Below are positions 39,069 through 48,368 of a stretch of DNA of 52,383 nt, piece by piece; the stretch's first letter is position 1; the number at the start of each line of letters is the position of its first letter. Below the pieces are notes generated by a model. That model saw only the letters and a list, made by a program, of their open reading frames with translations. It did not search any database and was not told where the DNA came from. The stretch comes from Campylobacterota bacterium (GTDB lineage: Bacteria; Campylobacterota; Campylobacteria; Campylobacterales; Nitratiruptoraceae). The stretch is from NCBI GenBank assembly GCA_009659895.1, contig PUXX01000092.1, positions 1 through 52,383 of the forward strand, read 5' to 3'. The position numbers and the translations under genes were made by a program.

Positions 39069-39587
39069 GTGAAACTATCTCGATATATTTTGCTCCTTAT
39101 CGCACTGGTGCTTATGGGCGATGAACTCTATATGCTCCCCTATGAGGCAAGAGCAGCAAAAAAAGAGCTTCTTAGATGGATCGACAAGAGCCACCACACC
39201 CTAGATATCGCCATATACAGCTTCACCAACAAAGAGATCGCAAAAAGGGTCAAAAACGCGGCCAAAAGAGGTGTGAGAGTCACCATACTCACCGATCAAA
39301 AGCAAGCGAGCGATCGATTCTCCCAGATCGGCTATCTGGCCAAGTATCGCAATATCCGCATCTATGTCTTGAGAGGAAAGTATTCTAAAAGAGGAGAGTT
39401 CTACGGCAAAATGCATATGAAACTGGCCATCTTCGACAATAAAAAGATCGTACTCGGATCAGCCAATTGGACAAACTCAGCGTTTCGAAGAAATTATGAG
39501 ACGCTCTATTTCGTGGAAGATTACGCCAAAGCGAAAAAAGCGAAGAGATATTTTGAGGCGATGGTGCGCGAAGCGCAAGAATATTGA
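39069..39587 (+). CDS. Secreted phospholipase D-family nuclease (NucT-like)
   Basis: A 172-residue protein with a signal or anchor sequence (about residues 4-17) and one PLD active-site motif: His116, Lys118, Asp123, then Gly130-Ser131 and Asn133 (HMKLAIFDN, GSANW). One-motif members such as Nuc and H. pylori NucT dimerise to cut DNA; NucT is surface-associated and aids purine salvage and DNA handling. The start is GTG at 39069 after AAAGAGAG. It is transcribed alone from a strong promoter and faces rplS with two bases between stops. Lipase activity is unlikely given the small one-motif form. Confidence 0.85.
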   Translation: MKLSRYILLLIALVLMGDELYMLPYEARAAKKELLRWIDKSHHTLDIAIYSFTNKEIAKRVKNAAKRGVRVTILTDQKQASDRFSQIGYLAKYRNIRIYVLRGKYSKRGEFYGKMHMKLAIFDNKKIVLGSANWTNSAFRRNYETLYFVEDYAKAKKAKRYFEAMVREAQEY

Positions 39588-39589
39588 GC

Positions 39590-39943
39590 TTAGCGAAGCT
39601 CTTTGATTCTTGCGGCTTTTCCTTTTCGATCACGAAGGTAGTAGAGCTTGGCTCTTCGCACACGTCCTCGTCGCACCACTTTGATATCTTTGATGCTGTC
39701 GCTATACAGAGGGAAGATTCGCTCGACGCCGATGTTGTTGGCACCGATCTTTCGCACGATGAAGGTGCGTCCCGTCCCCTCTCCTCGAATGGCGATGCAG
39801 ACACCTTCGAAGTTCTGGATCCGCTTCTTGTCACCCTCTTTGATCTCTACCGCCACTCGTACCGTATCTCCCGCTTTGAACTGAGGGATCTCTTTGGCCT
39901 TGATCTGAGCCTGCTCAAAATGCTCGATATATCTATTTCTCAT
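39590..39943 (-). CDS. rplS: 50S ribosomal protein L19
   Basis: A 117-residue large-subunit protein at the 30S-50S interface. [30 protein letters not shown] and [33 protein letters not shown] are typical, with a long basic C-terminus. It is last in the rpsP-KH-rimM-trmD-rplS operon and overlaps trmD by 11 bases. Confidence 0.98.
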   Translation of the reverse strand: MRNRYIEHFEQAQIKAKEIPQFKAGDTVRVAVEIKEGDKKRIQNFEGVCIAIRGEGTGRTFIVRKIGANNIGVERIFPLYSDSIKDIKVVRRGRVRRAKLYYLRDRKGKAARIKELR

Positions 39944-40613
39944 CCGCTATCCTTTTATCAGGTCTGTAGTATCGTGTCCTCATCACAGCCATATCATATT
40001 TTAAGGCGCTAATTTTAGCGTGATTGCCCTTTAAAAACTCTGAAACGATTTTTTTACCTTTGAAGGAGTCTGGCTTAGTAAACGAGGGAGCTTCTAAAAG
40101 ATTGCCCTCAAAGCTCTCCTCACGCAAAGACTCAGGATTGCCAAGCACGCCCTCCACGTTTCGCAAAATCGCATCACTCATAGCCAGCGCCGCCACTTCT
40201 CCACCCGTAAGCACGAAGTCGCCAAGACTTAGCACCTCATCAGCATAGAGCTCGATGAGCCGCTCATCAAAGCCCTCGTAGCGCCCGCAGACAAAGATGA
40301 TGTGCTCTTTTTGAGAGAGGCGCTTGGCGTCGTTTTGATTGAATCGCTTGGCTGCGGGAGTCAAAAATATGACCCAGCTTCTGGGCCCCTTCACCGCCTC
40401 GATGGCGTCCGCCAAGGGCTGAGGCTCCAAAAGCATCCCAGCCCCTCCTCCAACTTTTGGCCTGTCTACCTTCTTGTGCCGATCGTGGCTAAATTCACGA
40501 AAATCGACAAACTCCACTTCAAAAAGCCCCTTCTCTTTGGCCCGCCCTAAAATGGAGTCTTGAAAGTAGCCTCTCAAAAGGTTTGGAAAGAGACTTAGGA
40601 AGGTTATTTTCAT
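39933..40613 (-). CDS. trmD: tRNA (guanine37-N1)-methyltransferase TrmD
   Basis: A SPOUT-class methyltransferase that makes m1G37 and prevents frameshifting. It has 226 residues. [18 protein letters not shown] lies near 56-73, the knot is [13 protein letters not shown], and [24 protein letters not shown] carries the catalytic-region Asp. It overlaps rimM by four bases and rplS by 11. Confidence 0.97.
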   Translation of the reverse strand: MKITFLSLFPNLLRGYFQDSILGRAKEKGLFEVEFVDFREFSHDRHKKVDRPKVGGGAGMLLEPQPLADAIEAVKGPRSWVIFLTPAAKRFNQNDAKRLSQKEHIIFVCGRYEGFDERLIELYADEVLSLGDFVLTGGEVAALAMSDAILRNVEGVLGNPESLREESFEGNLLEAPSFTKPDSFKGKKIVSEFLKGNHAKISALKYDMAVMRTRYYRPDKRIADEK

Positions 40614-41137
40614 GAAGCTTCCAGTATCTCTTTGCCACCGACGACGTCGATTCTTTTGCGCTCTGTATCCACCTCTTGGATGAATCGATCGAGAAATGGG
40701 ATCATGAAGCTCTTTGGCATACCCCGATCCGTGAGTCTCTTATCGGTTTTGATCAGAAGATAGTCCGCCGCCGGAAAGCGCTGGATATCCTCGACCTTAC
40801 CAAGAAGCTCCCCACTCTCGTAGACATCGCTTCCTAATATATCGAACCAAAAATACTCCCCTTCCCCAAGCTCGATCTGCTCTTTGGTCTGCTCTTGGGT
40901 GCTATAGAGATAGGCGTTGGTGAGTCTTTTGGCATCTTCGGGGGTATCGACGCCTTTGAATTTTATCGTGCCTCGCCGGGGATTGTAGCGCTCAATCTCA
41001 AGCTCTCCTCGATCACTTTGAAAAATAGCGCCTTCGACAAACTGCTGGGGAAAGTCGCTTAGATCGTGGAGCTTCATCTCACCCCTAAGCCCCACGCTTC
41101 GCCCAAGCCTGGCGACAGCAAGCTTTTTCAAACTCAC
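40610..41137 (-). CDS. rimM: 16S rRNA-processing protein RimM
   Basis: Helps mature the 30S head by binding S19. The 175-residue protein has the N-terminal barrel ([25 protein letters not shown]) and the PRC-barrel domain with [31 protein letters not shown] and [14 protein letters not shown]. It is coupled to the KH gene upstream and trmD downstream by four-base overlaps. Confidence 0.96.
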   Translation of the reverse strand: MSLKKLAVARLGRSVGLRGEMKLHDLSDFPQQFVEGAIFQSDRGELEIERYNPRRGTIKFKGVDTPEDAKRLTNAYLYSTQEQTKEQIELGEGEYFWFDILGSDVYESGELLGKVEDIQRFPAADYLLIKTDKRLTDRGMPKSFMIPFLDRFIQEVDTERKRIDVVGGKEILEAS

Positions 41138-41376
41138 TCCTTTGGCTGGACGTTGATCTTGTAGCTCACTCCATCTTTGGCCTTGCAGCCGGAAATCAGC
41201 GTCTTGATGGCTCCTATCATCTTGCCCTCTTTGCCGATGATTTTTCCGGCGTCGGCCTTGTTGGCGTAGATTGTGATCTGGGCATAGGTGTCGTTGATCT
41301 TATTGAGCACGACCTCCACATCCTCGGGATGGTTTGCTAAAAGCTTAGCAAACTCCCGTACAAAATCTTCTACCAT
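41134..41376 (-). CDS. khpA: KhpA-type KH-domain RNA-binding protein
   Basis: An 80-residue single KH-domain protein. KIIGKEGKMIGAIKTLI contains the GxxG loop (GKEG) between the two helices. In Gram-positive bacteria KhpA partners with Jag/KhpB in RNA regulation; in this phylum its partner is unknown. It sits one base after rpsP, the usual position. Its RNA targets cannot be inferred. Confidence 0.92.
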   Translation of the reverse strand: MVEDFVREFAKLLANHPEDVEVVLNKINDTYAQITIYANKADAGKIIGKEGKMIGAIKTLISGCKAKDGVSYKINVQPKE

Positions 41377-41377
41377 A

Positions 41378-41605
41378 CTACTTTCCGGTGATCTTCTTTA
41401 CCCGCTCACTCATCTTCGCACCGGTTTTGAGCCAGTACTCCAGTCTCTCCTCATCCACTTTGACAGTGGCCGGATCTGTGAGTGGATTGTAGTATCCGAT
41501 GATCTCGATCCATCCGCTATCTCGTCTTTTTCTGCTATCAGTTACGACGATTCGATAGAAAGGTCTCTTCTTTCGTCCAAATCTAGCAAGTCTAATCGCT
41601 ACCAC
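41378..41605 (-). CDS. rpsP: 30S ribosomal protein S16
   Basis: A 75-residue small-subunit assembly protein. [33 protein letters not shown] is diagnostic, followed by [23 protein letters not shown]. It opens the rpsP-rplS operon, 65 bases after ffh, behind an AAAAAGGAG site. Confidence 0.98.
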   Translation of the reverse strand: MVAIRLARFGRKKRPFYRIVVTDSRKRRDSGWIEIIGYYNPLTDPATVKVDEERLEYWLKTGAKMSERVKKITGK

Positions 41606-41633
41606 TATGGTCTCCTTTTTTCAAGTTATTCTA

Positions 41634-41661
41634 ACCTCTTCACACCGAAATGTAAAGAGGT
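41634..41661 (-). repeat. Hairpin between ffh and rpsP
   Basis: An inverted repeat with arms ACCTCTT (41634-41640) and AAGAGGT (41655-41661), extended by ACA/TGT inside one mismatch, closes a CCGAAA loop (plus strand). In the minus-strand transcript it falls upstream of the S16 start, since rpsP is transcribed before ffh is not the case here: ffh lies upstream of rpsP, so the hairpin follows the ffh stop and precedes rpsP. No U-run follows, so it is either a processing site or a weak terminator/attenuator. Confidence 0.6.
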
Positions 41662-41670
41662 CAAAATATC

Positions 41671-43023
41671 CTATCTGGGAAATCCGCCCCCACCCATCTG
41701 CTTCATCATGTTTTGCATATCTTGCATCCCCTTCTTGCCCGCGAACTTCTTGGCGAATTTCGCAGCGTGATTGAACTGCTTGAGGATCTTATTGACCTCC
41801 TGGAGAGTGAGCCCAGATCCTTTTGCGATCCTTTTCTTGCGGGAGTTGTTCTTGAGGATGAGATCGGGGTCTTTGCGCTCTTTTGGGGTCATGGAGTTGA
41901 TCATCGCCTTGATCTTTTTGATCTCTTGAGAGTTTTCAAGATCGAGGTCTTTTATCGCTTTGGCCATGTTGCCCATCCCCGGGATCATGGAGATGAGGTT
42001 TTTGAGGCTTCCCATCTTCTTGATCGATTCAAGCTGTTCAAGAAAGTCCACGAAATTAAATTTACCCTTGGCGATCTTTTTGGCCACCTTTTTGGCCTGC
42101 TTCTCATCAATCACCGCCGCCGTCTTTTCCGCCAAGGACTCGATATCCCCGGCCCCCATCAAGCGGTTGGTGATCCTTTCTGGTATGAAAACCTCCAAAT
42201 CCGGCATCTTCTCGCCGGTCCCGATGAAACGAAGGGGCACACCGATCTGGTGGGCAAGACTCAGGGCCACGCCCCCCTTCGCGTCCCCGTCGTATTTGGT
42301 GAGTATCACGCCCGTAAGGCCTACCTCTTTGTTGAAGGTATCGGCGCTCCGTACCGCATCTTGCCCCGTCAAGGAGTCGGCGACGTAGAAGACCTCGTCG
42401 GGATTGGCCGCTTTTTTGACCTCTTTGAGCTGCTCCATGAGCTCCTCATCGATAGCCAGCCGCCCGGCGGTATCGATGATCACCACATCGTAGAGCTTCT
42501 CTTTTGCCAATTTTAAAGCGTCCTCGACCACCCGCACCGGATCTCCCACACCCTCCTCACCAAAAAAGTCCACCTCGATCTGCTCAGCAATCTGGCGCAG
42601 CTGCTCCACAGCAGCTAGTCGCTGCAGATCCGCCGCTACCAAAAGAGTCTTCTTGCCTCGAAGCTTGAGATAGTTGGCAAGTTTTCCCGAAGTGGTGGTT
42701 TTCCCGCTTCCTTGCAATCCTGTCATGAGCACGACTGTTGGCGGCTTGGAAGCATAGACGAAACCGCTTTTGCCTCCAGGGGCAGTGAGAATGTCGGTGA
42801 GATTTTTCTGAAGCGCTTTTAAAAAACTCTCTCGCCCAATGCCCTCTTTTTTGGTATCGAGCTCCACCCGATTCAAGAGCTCTTTGACCACTTTGTGGTG
42901 GACATCCGCTTTGAGCAGGCTCTTCTTGAGCTCCGCAAGCGCTTTTTTGAGGGCCTTCTCGTCGTCGCTAAAGCGGATCTTCTTGATGGCGTTGGTAAAC
43001 GAGTTTGAAAGCGTCTCGAACAA
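41671..43023 (-). CDS. ffh: Signal recognition particle protein Ffh
   Basis: The SRP GTPase that binds signal sequences and 4.5S RNA. It has 450 residues: N domain, G domain with GLQGSGKTTTSGKLA (G1), DTAGR (G3) and TKYDGDAKGG, then the methionine-rich M domain (MIPGMGNMAKAIKD, SRKKRIAKGSGLTLQEVN) ending MMKQMGGGGFPR. The start is TTG at 43023 after AAAGGGGTGAGAT. It leads into rpsP, 65 bases downstream. Confidence 0.98.
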   Translation of the reverse strand: MFETLSNSFTNAIKKIRFSDDEKALKKALAELKKSLLKADVHHKVVKELLNRVELDTKKEGIGRESFLKALQKNLTDILTAPGGKSGFVYASKPPTVVLMTGLQGSGKTTTSGKLANYLKLRGKKTLLVAADLQRLAAVEQLRQIAEQIEVDFFGEEGVGDPVRVVEDALKLAKEKLYDVVIIDTAGRLAIDEELMEQLKEVKKAANPDEVFYVADSLTGQDAVRSADTFNKEVGLTGVILTKYDGDAKGGVALSLAHQIGVPLRFIGTGEKMPDLEVFIPERITNRLMGAGDIESLAEKTAAVIDEKQAKKVAKKIAKGKFNFVDFLEQLESIKKMGSLKNLISMIPGMGNMAKAIKDLDLENSQEIKKIKAMINSMTPKERKDPDLILKNNSRKKRIAKGSGLTLQEVNKILKQFNHAAKFAKKFAGKKGMQDMQNMMKQMGGGGFPR

Positions 43024-43051
43024 ATCTCACCCCTTTCTCTTTGAGTTCGCA

Positions 43052-43078
43052 ATTTTACTTAAAAAAGTATTAATTTTA
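43052..43078 (-). promoter_or_regulatory. Tandem -10-like boxes upstream of ffh
   Basis: Two TAAAAT hexamers on the minus strand, 43052-43057 and 43073-43078, start-to-start 21 bases apart, in the 62-base gap between the DUF808 gene and ffh. They could give two start sites for the ffh-rplS operon. Confidence 0.45.
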
Positions 43079-43085
43079 GCTAAAT

Positions 43086-43937
43086 TTAATTTTTGACTCT
43101 TTCGATCACCTTGACTATTCCCACCATAGCAAGCCCAATTACCAGCCCCACGACAAGATCGGCCACCCATCCCGGCACCTTTTGCGCAAGATGGTGGAGC
43201 GCTTCGATATGGTGGGTATAGATAGAACCAGCCACCAAAAGCATAGCGAAGGTGCCGATATAGCCAAGGGCCTTGACCACTTTTGGCAAAGCCGCCACCA
43301 AAAATTTTCCTACCACCTCTCCAATCTTCGTACCAGTACCGATGAGATAGAATCCTATATCATCCATCCGTACAATCAGCGCCACGATACCATAGACCCC
43401 GATCGTCGCCAAAAAGGCCACGATCGTCACCGCAATGGCCTGTTCCAAAAAGGAGTCGGCTTTGATGGCGCTCATGGCGATGATGACGATCTCTAATGAT
43501 AAGATAAGATCGGTGCGAATAGCCGATTTGATCTTCTTGGCCTCCTTGGCCAATATCTCCTCTTTGCTAAGAGGCTTTGGCTCACTCTCGTGGTGGCTTT
43601 TATGGTGAAAGAGATATTCGATCACCTTCTCCGCCCCCTCATAGGCCAGATAGAGCCCTCCAGCCATCAAGAGCCACGTCACTAGAGGTGGATAGAAGTA
43701 GCTGAGCAAAAAGACGATAGGCAGGACAATGAGCTTGTTGATAAAGGAGCCCTTCGTAATCTCCCAAAGGACCGGCAGTTCTCTGCTTGAAGCAAATCCC
43801 ATCGCCTTTTGGGCGTTGACGGCCAAGTCGTCACCCAAGATTCCCGCCGTCTTCTTCCCGGCCACCTTCGTCATCACCGCCACATCGTCCATCAATGCGG
43901 CGATATCGTCAAAGAGAGCCAAAAATCCGCTCGCCAT
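43086..43937 (-). CDS. DUF808 (YedI-type) membrane protein
   Basis: A 283-residue polytopic protein of the DUF808 family: ASGFLALFDDIAALMDDVAVMTKVAGKKTAGILGDDLAVNAQ is the family's start. Several spans follow (VLPIVFLLSYFYPPLVTWLLMAGGLYLAYEGAEK and four or five C-terminal ones), with a His-rich cytoplasmic loop (HHKSHHES). Function is not established for the family. It lies 11 bases downstream of the RluA gene and may be read with it. Confidence 0.88.
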   Translation of the reverse strand: MASGFLALFDDIAALMDDVAVMTKVAGKKTAGILGDDLAVNAQKAMGFASSRELPVLWEITKGSFINKLIVLPIVFLLSYFYPPLVTWLLMAGGLYLAYEGAEKVIEYLFHHKSHHESEPKPLSKEEILAKEAKKIKSAIRTDLILSLEIVIIAMSAIKADSFLEQAIAVTIVAFLATIGVYGIVALIVRMDDIGFYLIGTGTKIGEVVGKFLVAALPKVVKALGYIGTFAMLLVAGSIYTHHIEALHHLAQKVPGWVADLVVGLVIGLAMVGIVKVIERVKN

Positions 43938-43948
43938 CGTCTACCTCC

Positions 43949-44680
43949 TTAATGGATCTCAAAATCCTTGGGCTCCGGCGCTTCGATATCGTAGTCAAAA
44001 AGCTTAATGCGCTTTGCGTGGAGCATCATCCGCTTCCAAGGTTTGCCCCCATAGAGCGTATCGCCCAAAATCGGATGCCCGGCACGGGCGAGGTGGACAC
44101 GGATCTGGTGGGTACGCCCCGTTTTGATCACTGATTTCACCTTCGTCTTCTTGCCGTGGATCTCCAAAGGCTCGACATAGGTCTTGGCCGGTTTGCCCTT
44201 ACTCATGGAGAGCCTGCTCTTGGCCTTGCCCCCCTTTTTTATAGTCAAGATAGGATAGTCGATCTCAAAAGGCTCAGGGACGATCCCCTCCACCCACGCG
44301 CTGTACTCCTTGTAGACATTCTCTTTTTTAAACTCCTCGATCGCCTTTTTTCTAAAATCTTTATCCTTGACCAGCAGCAACACACCACTGGTCTCTTTGT
44401 CCAGGCGGTGGAGCAGCTCGTGGCCCTGGGACTCCTTGATCTCCTCGCTGGTGATGTGGGCTGGCTTGTTGATAGCGACGATCTTGTCGTCTTCGTAAAG
44501 GACCTCTGGTTTTGGGATCTCTTTGACTCTAAATTTAGTATCCACATCTATCTCGCCTCTGGCGATCTGGACTTTACGATCCCCGACATAAACAAGCCCT
44601 CGATCGATGAGATCTTTTGCTTTTTTGTTCGATATGCCAAGCTGTCTGGCCAACACTTTATAAGCTTTATCCTTCTTCAT
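43949..44680 (-). CDS. RluA-family pseudouridine synthase
   Basis: A 243-residue rRNA or tRNA pseudouridine synthase. An S4 domain (ARQLGISNKKAKDLIDRGLVYVG) precedes the catalytic domain with HRLDKETSGVLLLVKD (catalytic Asp in HRLD), then TGRTHQIRVHLARAGHPILGDTLYGG. The target base cannot be predicted from sequence. The start overlaps the DUF167 gene by 14 bases. Confidence 0.93.
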   Translation of the reverse strand: MKKDKAYKVLARQLGISNKKAKDLIDRGLVYVGDRKVQIARGEIDVDTKFRVKEIPKPEVLYEDDKIVAINKPAHITSEEIKESQGHELLHRLDKETSGVLLLVKDKDFRKKAIEEFKKENVYKEYSAWVEGIVPEPFEIDYPILTIKKGGKAKSRLSMSKGKPAKTYVEPLEIHGKKTKVKSVIKTGRTHQIRVHLARAGHPILGDTLYGGKPWKRMMLHAKRIKLFDYDIEAPEPKDFEIH

Positions 44681-44960
44681 CCATATCCTTTATCAATCTC
44701 TCCAGCGCTTCGCTACGAGGCACTCGAAGCCGCTTGAGCTTCGAGCTCTTGCCACTTAAAAACTCGATCTCACTCTTTGGCACCTTGAAGGTCTTGCTCA
44801 AAAACTTCACCAGCTCCTTATTGGCCGCTCCCTCCACCGCCGGGGCTTTGATAGCTACCTTGAGCGCATCTCCAAGGAGTCCTACGATCTTGTTTTTCGA
44901 GGCGTTTGGCTGGGCTTTGATATGGAGTATAACAAAATCGTCTCCTTTTTCATACCACAT
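44667..44960 (-). CDS. DUF167 (YggU) family protein
   Basis: A 97-residue conserved small protein. LHIKAQPNASKNKIVGLLGDALKVAIKAPAVEGAANKELVKFLSKTFKVPKSEIEFLSG covers the whole DUF167 domain. Its function is unknown in all bacteria. It overlaps waaA by 11 bases and the RluA gene by 14. Confidence 0.92.
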   Translation of the reverse strand: MWYEKGDDFVILHIKAQPNASKNKIVGLLGDALKVAIKAPAVEGAANKELVKFLSKTFKVPKSEIEFLSGKSSKLKRLRVPRSEALERLIKDMDEEG

Positions 44961-46092
44961 CGCGAAGCTCTTTCATGATTGGCTCGATATCGGCTTTGGC
45001 TACGATCGCAGTAGGACGCCAAGGCTTCGTAAGAGCTTGGCCAAGCTCACTTGCCTCCACGATCTCTATGCCGTCTACGTAGGAGTAGCTCTCTTTTTGG
45101 TTGAAGATATGAGGACCACTGATGATAGGCACGCCGAAAAAGGCGGGTTCTAAAGGATTGTGACCGCCGACTTGGGCGAAACTCCCCCCTAGCACCACCA
45201 GATCGGCGATAGCGTAGATATTGACAAGCTCCCCCATCCTATCGACCAGCACGATATCGGCGTCGAAGTTCTCTTTTTGACTGAGGCGATGATACCTAAG
45301 TCCCTCTCTTTTTGCGATATGGCCAAGAAGCTCGTCCACTTCGTCGAAACGCTCGGGATGGCGGGGAACGACTGCTAGGGTGGTATCGCCTTTTAGACGC
45401 ATCACCCATTCCGTAGCGATAATCTCCTCTTCTGGATCGTGAGTACTGGCTGCTACGATGAGAGGACGAATCTTTTCGTAAGCTTTCGTCGGCTCTGGCT
45501 TGGCAAGAAGCTTGATATTGCCCACGACCTCCACATCTTTCGCCCCAAGAGCCTCAAGACGCCTCCTATCCTCCTCGCTTTGGGCGAAGACCTTGTCGAT
45601 ACTGGCAAAGATTCTCCTATAAAGCCATGAAAAGCGCTTGTATCTGCTAAAGCTTCGCTCGCTTATGCGAGCATTGACCAAGAGCGTCTTGGCTCCTCTT
45701 CTTTTGCTCAAAAAAAAGAGCAGATACCAAAGCTCCGCCTCCATCACCACAAGCGCCTTTTGAGGCCTCAGCCACCACCACAAAAGCGGCTCAAAGGGCA
45801 AGTATCTCACCTGCGCCCCCTCATACTTCAAAGCCTCTGCACACCCAGTCTGGGTGATGACGCTGATATTGGGCTCATCGACCTCTTGGATAAGAGGTGC
45901 CAGTCCTTTGGTCTCGCCAAGGCTACAAGCGTGGAAGTGGATAGATCTTCTTGAAAACGAAGGATTGCTTAAAAGAAGCCATCGTGCCGGAAGGCTTTGG
46001 CGATACTTCTTCTTTAGGATAAAGAGGGGAAGAAAAGGGAGGCTCAGCAGCCAAAGCCCCCAACCAAGCGCGGTGTAAAGATAGGCAAACAA
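44950..46092 (-). CDS. waaA: 3-deoxy-D-manno-octulosonic acid transferase (Kdo transferase)
   Basis: Adds Kdo to lipid A on the inner face of the inner membrane. It has 380 residues and an N-terminal membrane anchor. The GT30 landmarks are HFHACSLGETKGLAPLI near residue 50, AELWYLLF, LVNARISERSFSRYKRF, and VVLGGSFAQVGGHNPLEPAFFGVPIISGPHIFN near 310. The gene follows the HP0958-like gene, as in H. pylori. One or two Kdo transfers cannot be told apart. Confidence 0.96.
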   Translation of the reverse strand: MFAYLYTALGWGLWLLSLPFLPLFILKKKYRQSLPARWLLLSNPSFSRRSIHFHACSLGETKGLAPLIQEVDEPNISVITQTGCAEALKYEGAQVRYLPFEPLLWWWLRPQKALVVMEAELWYLLFFLSKRRGAKTLLVNARISERSFSRYKRFSWLYRRIFASIDKVFAQSEEDRRRLEALGAKDVEVVGNIKLLAKPEPTKAYEKIRPLIVAASTHDPEEEIIATEWVMRLKGDTTLAVVPRHPERFDEVDELLGHIAKREGLRYHRLSQKENFDADIVLVDRMGELVNIYAIADLVVLGGSFAQVGGHNPLEPAFFGVPIISGPHIFNQKESYSYVDGIEIVEASELGQALTKPWRPTAIVAKADIEPIMKELRDVV

Positions 46093-46098
46093 CGCCTC

Positions 46099-46809
46099 TT
46101 ACTCTTCCTCTTCGAGATACAAAATCCGCCCACAATGTGGACAGGTCGTAATCTCTTCGCCTTTGATCACGCTGGCGTAGGTTTTGTCGTTGATCTTCAT
46201 AAAACACCCCATACAGGCCTGCTTTTTGACCGGCACCACCGCCGTATTTCCGGCCCAGCGCCGAATCTTTTCGTAAAAGGCCAAGATCTGTTGCGGGATT
46301 TTGGCTACGAGCTCGCTCTTTTTCTTGAAGACCTCTTCTCGCTCTTTTTCGATCTCTTCGAGCTCCTTCTGGACCTCCTCTTGCACCTCGACGAGTCTGG
46401 CTTCGATCTCTTTGAGCCGCTCTTGGAGCGCCTCTTTCTCTTCCGCTTTGGATTCGCAGATGTTTTCGAGTCTGGCTATCTCGTCGTTGGCGAAGTTGAT
46501 CTGTTCTTTGGCGATATCTTCTTCAAGCTGGATCGCTTTGAGCTCCTTTTCGGTCTTGACTTGGCCCCGTTTTTTCTCCAGCTCTTCAAGCTTTTCGCTC
46601 AATTCCGCCAGATGGAGCTCGTTTTTCTTCTTTTTGAGCTCGCACTCTTTCATATCCTCGTCGATCTGGGCGATAGCGGCCTCGATCGCCTCTTTGTCCT
46701 TCTGGACGTTTTTGAGTTTCGCCTCTATTTGGGCGATTTTCGGGCCGAAATCGTCTATGGCCTTGTCGATCTTGGAGAGCTCCACCAGCTGGCTAATGTA
46801 CTGTTTCAT
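46099..46809 (-). CDS. HP0958-like coiled-coil zinc-ribbon protein
   Basis: A 236-residue protein with a long antiparallel coiled coil (residues 1-180, very rich in Glu and Lys) and a C4 zinc ribbon: Cys199, Cys202, Cys223 and Cys226 (ACMGC, CPHC). H. pylori HP0958 (FlgZ) stabilises the flagellar sigma factor RpoN and binds flaA mRNA, so a flagellar-regulatory role is plausible. Neighbours waaA, Nif3 and glyQ are as in H. pylori. It overlaps the Nif3-like gene by 17 bases. Flagella themselves are not evident in this window. Confidence 0.88.
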   Translation of the reverse strand: MKQYISQLVELSKIDKAIDDFGPKIAQIEAKLKNVQKDKEAIEAAIAQIDEDMKECELKKKKNELHLAELSEKLEELEKKRGQVKTEKELKAIQLEEDIAKEQINFANDEIARLENICESKAEEKEALQERLKEIEARLVEVQEEVQKELEEIEKEREEVFKKKSELVAKIPQQILAFYEKIRRWAGNTAVVPVKKQACMGCFMKINDKTYASVIKGEEITTCPHCGRILYLEEEE

Positions 46810-47527
46810 TCCATACCTTTATGGGTGTTTTTATTGGTGCAATTATAGCCTCAATTTGGTGTTTTTTCAATTGGGCTAACAGAGCGTCGGCGAAGTAGCG
46901 CTCGCTCTCGAAATGGCCGATGTCGATGACGCCAAGTCCTAGCTCCTTAGCCCTCATGGCGTCGTGGTATTTAAGATCACCCGTCAAGAAGAGATCGGCT
47001 TGAATGACTCCAATCAAACTTCCACCACTCCCGGTTGTAAGAGCCACGTTCTTGATCGCTCCTTCTCTCTCCACTACTCTTGGACAGCGAAGCCCAAGCC
47101 TCTGACTCACCCAGCTAACAAGCTCTGCAAAACTCCCCTCCTTTTCAAAAGTGCAGACAAACTCCTCGCACTGAGGCTCTACGCCGAGGATCGTTTTGGC
47201 TACGTAGGCGTTGAGGTGAGTCTTGTCGAAGTTGGTATGCATGGCGATATGGGCGATATCTTTTTGAATGAGCTTGACAAGGAGTTTGGCCGGATATTCA
47301 TCGTAGGAGAGCCTTGAGAGCTTGGAGAAGATGAGGGGATGGTGTGTGACGATGACGCTATGGGGCTGGAGTCTTTCAATGAGATCACTATCAAGATCGA
47401 TCGAAAGATACACCTTGTCTACCTCTTTACCCAGATCGCCTACTTGCAGTCCGCTATTGTCCCATTTCTCCTGAAGCTCGAAAGGGCTTATGGAGTCAAG
47501 AAGCGATATAAACTCTCTAAGCCTCAA
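46793..47527 (-). CDS. Nif3-like dinuclear-metal-centre protein
   Basis: A 244-residue protein of the Nif3/YbgI family. Metal-binding parts are NSGLQVGD near the start, [28 protein letters not shown], and [28 protein letters not shown]. coli YbgI is a GTP cyclohydrolase I type 2 homologue; the true reaction is unknown. I chose the TTG at 47527, six bases after GGGAGA, over an earlier TTG or GTG. It overlaps the glyQ end by 11 bases. Confidence 0.9.
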   Translation of the reverse strand: MRLREFISLLDSISPFELQEKWDNSGLQVGDLGKEVDKVYLSIDLDSDLIERLQPHSVIVTHHPLIFSKLSRLSYDEYPAKLLVKLIQKDIAHIAMHTNFDKTHLNAYVAKTILGVEPQCEEFVCTFEKEGSFAELVSWVSQRLGLRCPRVVEREGAIKNVALTTGSGGSLIGVIQADLFLTGDLKYHDAMRAKELGLGVIDIGHFESERYFADALLAQLKKHQIEAIIAPIKTPIKVWNETVH

Positions 47528-48368
47528 GGACACTCTCCCGATATTTCGTCGCGCACCCTTTGGCAAGTTCTCGAACTCTTAAAATAAAGTTCTGCCGCTC
47601 TGTCACGCTGATCGCTTTTCTTGCGTCCAACGTATTGAAGATGTGACTTGCCAAGAGACAGTAGTCGTAAGCTGGAAGAGGAAGCTCTTCGTCTAAGCAA
47701 CGCTTGCACTCCCGACTCGCCTCATCAAACCACTCAAAGAGCATCTTCGTATCGGCCACCTCGAAGTTGTAACGGCTAAACTCAAACTCGCTTCGCTTAT
47801 GGACATCACCATAGGTGACTCCTTCGCTCCAGACGATATCGAAGACGCTCTCGACACCTTGCAGATACATGGCAAGCCTCTCAGTCCCATAGGTGATCTC
47901 CACCGCCACCGGATCGCACTCGAAGCCTCCAACTTGCTGAAAGTAGGTAAACTGCGTCACCTCCATCCCATCAAGCCAGACCTCCCAGCCAAGCCCCCAC
48001 GCTCCAAGGGTCGGGCTCTCCCAGTTGTCTTCGACGAAGCGAATATCGTGCTTTTGCCACTTCAGTCCCAAGGCTTCGAGGCTTTTGAGATAGAGCTCTT
48101 GGATATTATCCGGGCTTGGCTTGATAAGCACTTGAAACTGATAGTAGGCTCCAAGCCTATTGGGATTTTCGCCGTACCTGCCGTCGGTGGGGCGGCGGCT
48201 TGGCGCCACGTAGGCCGTCGCCCACGGCTTGGGATCCAAAGACTTGAGAAACGTGGCCGGATGAAAGGTCCCAGCACCACTTGGAATATCGTAGGGCTGC
48301 ACGATGACGCAGCCTTGCTTGGCCCAAAACTCTTGGAGTTTGAGTAAAAGTTCGCTAAAGGTTATCAA
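47517..48368 (-). CDS. glyQ: Glycyl-tRNA synthetase alpha subunit
   Basis: The catalytic subunit of the bacterial two-subunit GlyRS. It has 283 residues. [42 protein letters not shown] is the family start, followed by [29 protein letters not shown] and [32 protein letters not shown]. The start is TTG at 48368, overlapping the glutaredoxin stop (TTGA), after AAAGGAGC. glyS (beta subunit) is not adjacent, as in Campylobacter and Helicobacter. Confidence 0.96.
   Translation of the reverse strand: MITFSELLLKLQEFWAKQGCVIVQPYDIPSGAGTFHPATFLKSLDPKPWATAYVAPSRRPTDGRYGENPNRLGAYYQFQVLIKPSPDNIQELYLKSLEALGLKWQKHDIRFVEDNWESPTLGAWGLGWEVWLDGMEVTQFTYFQQVGGFECDPVAVEITYGTERLAMYLQGVESVFDIVWSEGVTYGDVHKRSEFEFSRYNFEVADTKMLFEWFDEASRECKRCLDEELPLPAYDYCLLASHIFNTLDARKAISVTERQNFILRVRELAKGCATKYRESVLEA

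Noticed and set aside
41713-42516. Open frame of 267 codons on the plus strand inside ffh
   Set aside because: Antisense to ffh with no independent support.
46135-46848. Leu/Phe-rich frames on the plus strand opposite the HP0958-like gene, suggesting a membrane protein
   Set aside because: They are the complement of Glu/Lys-rich coiled-coil codons (GAG/AAG giving CTC/CTT), a standard artefact.
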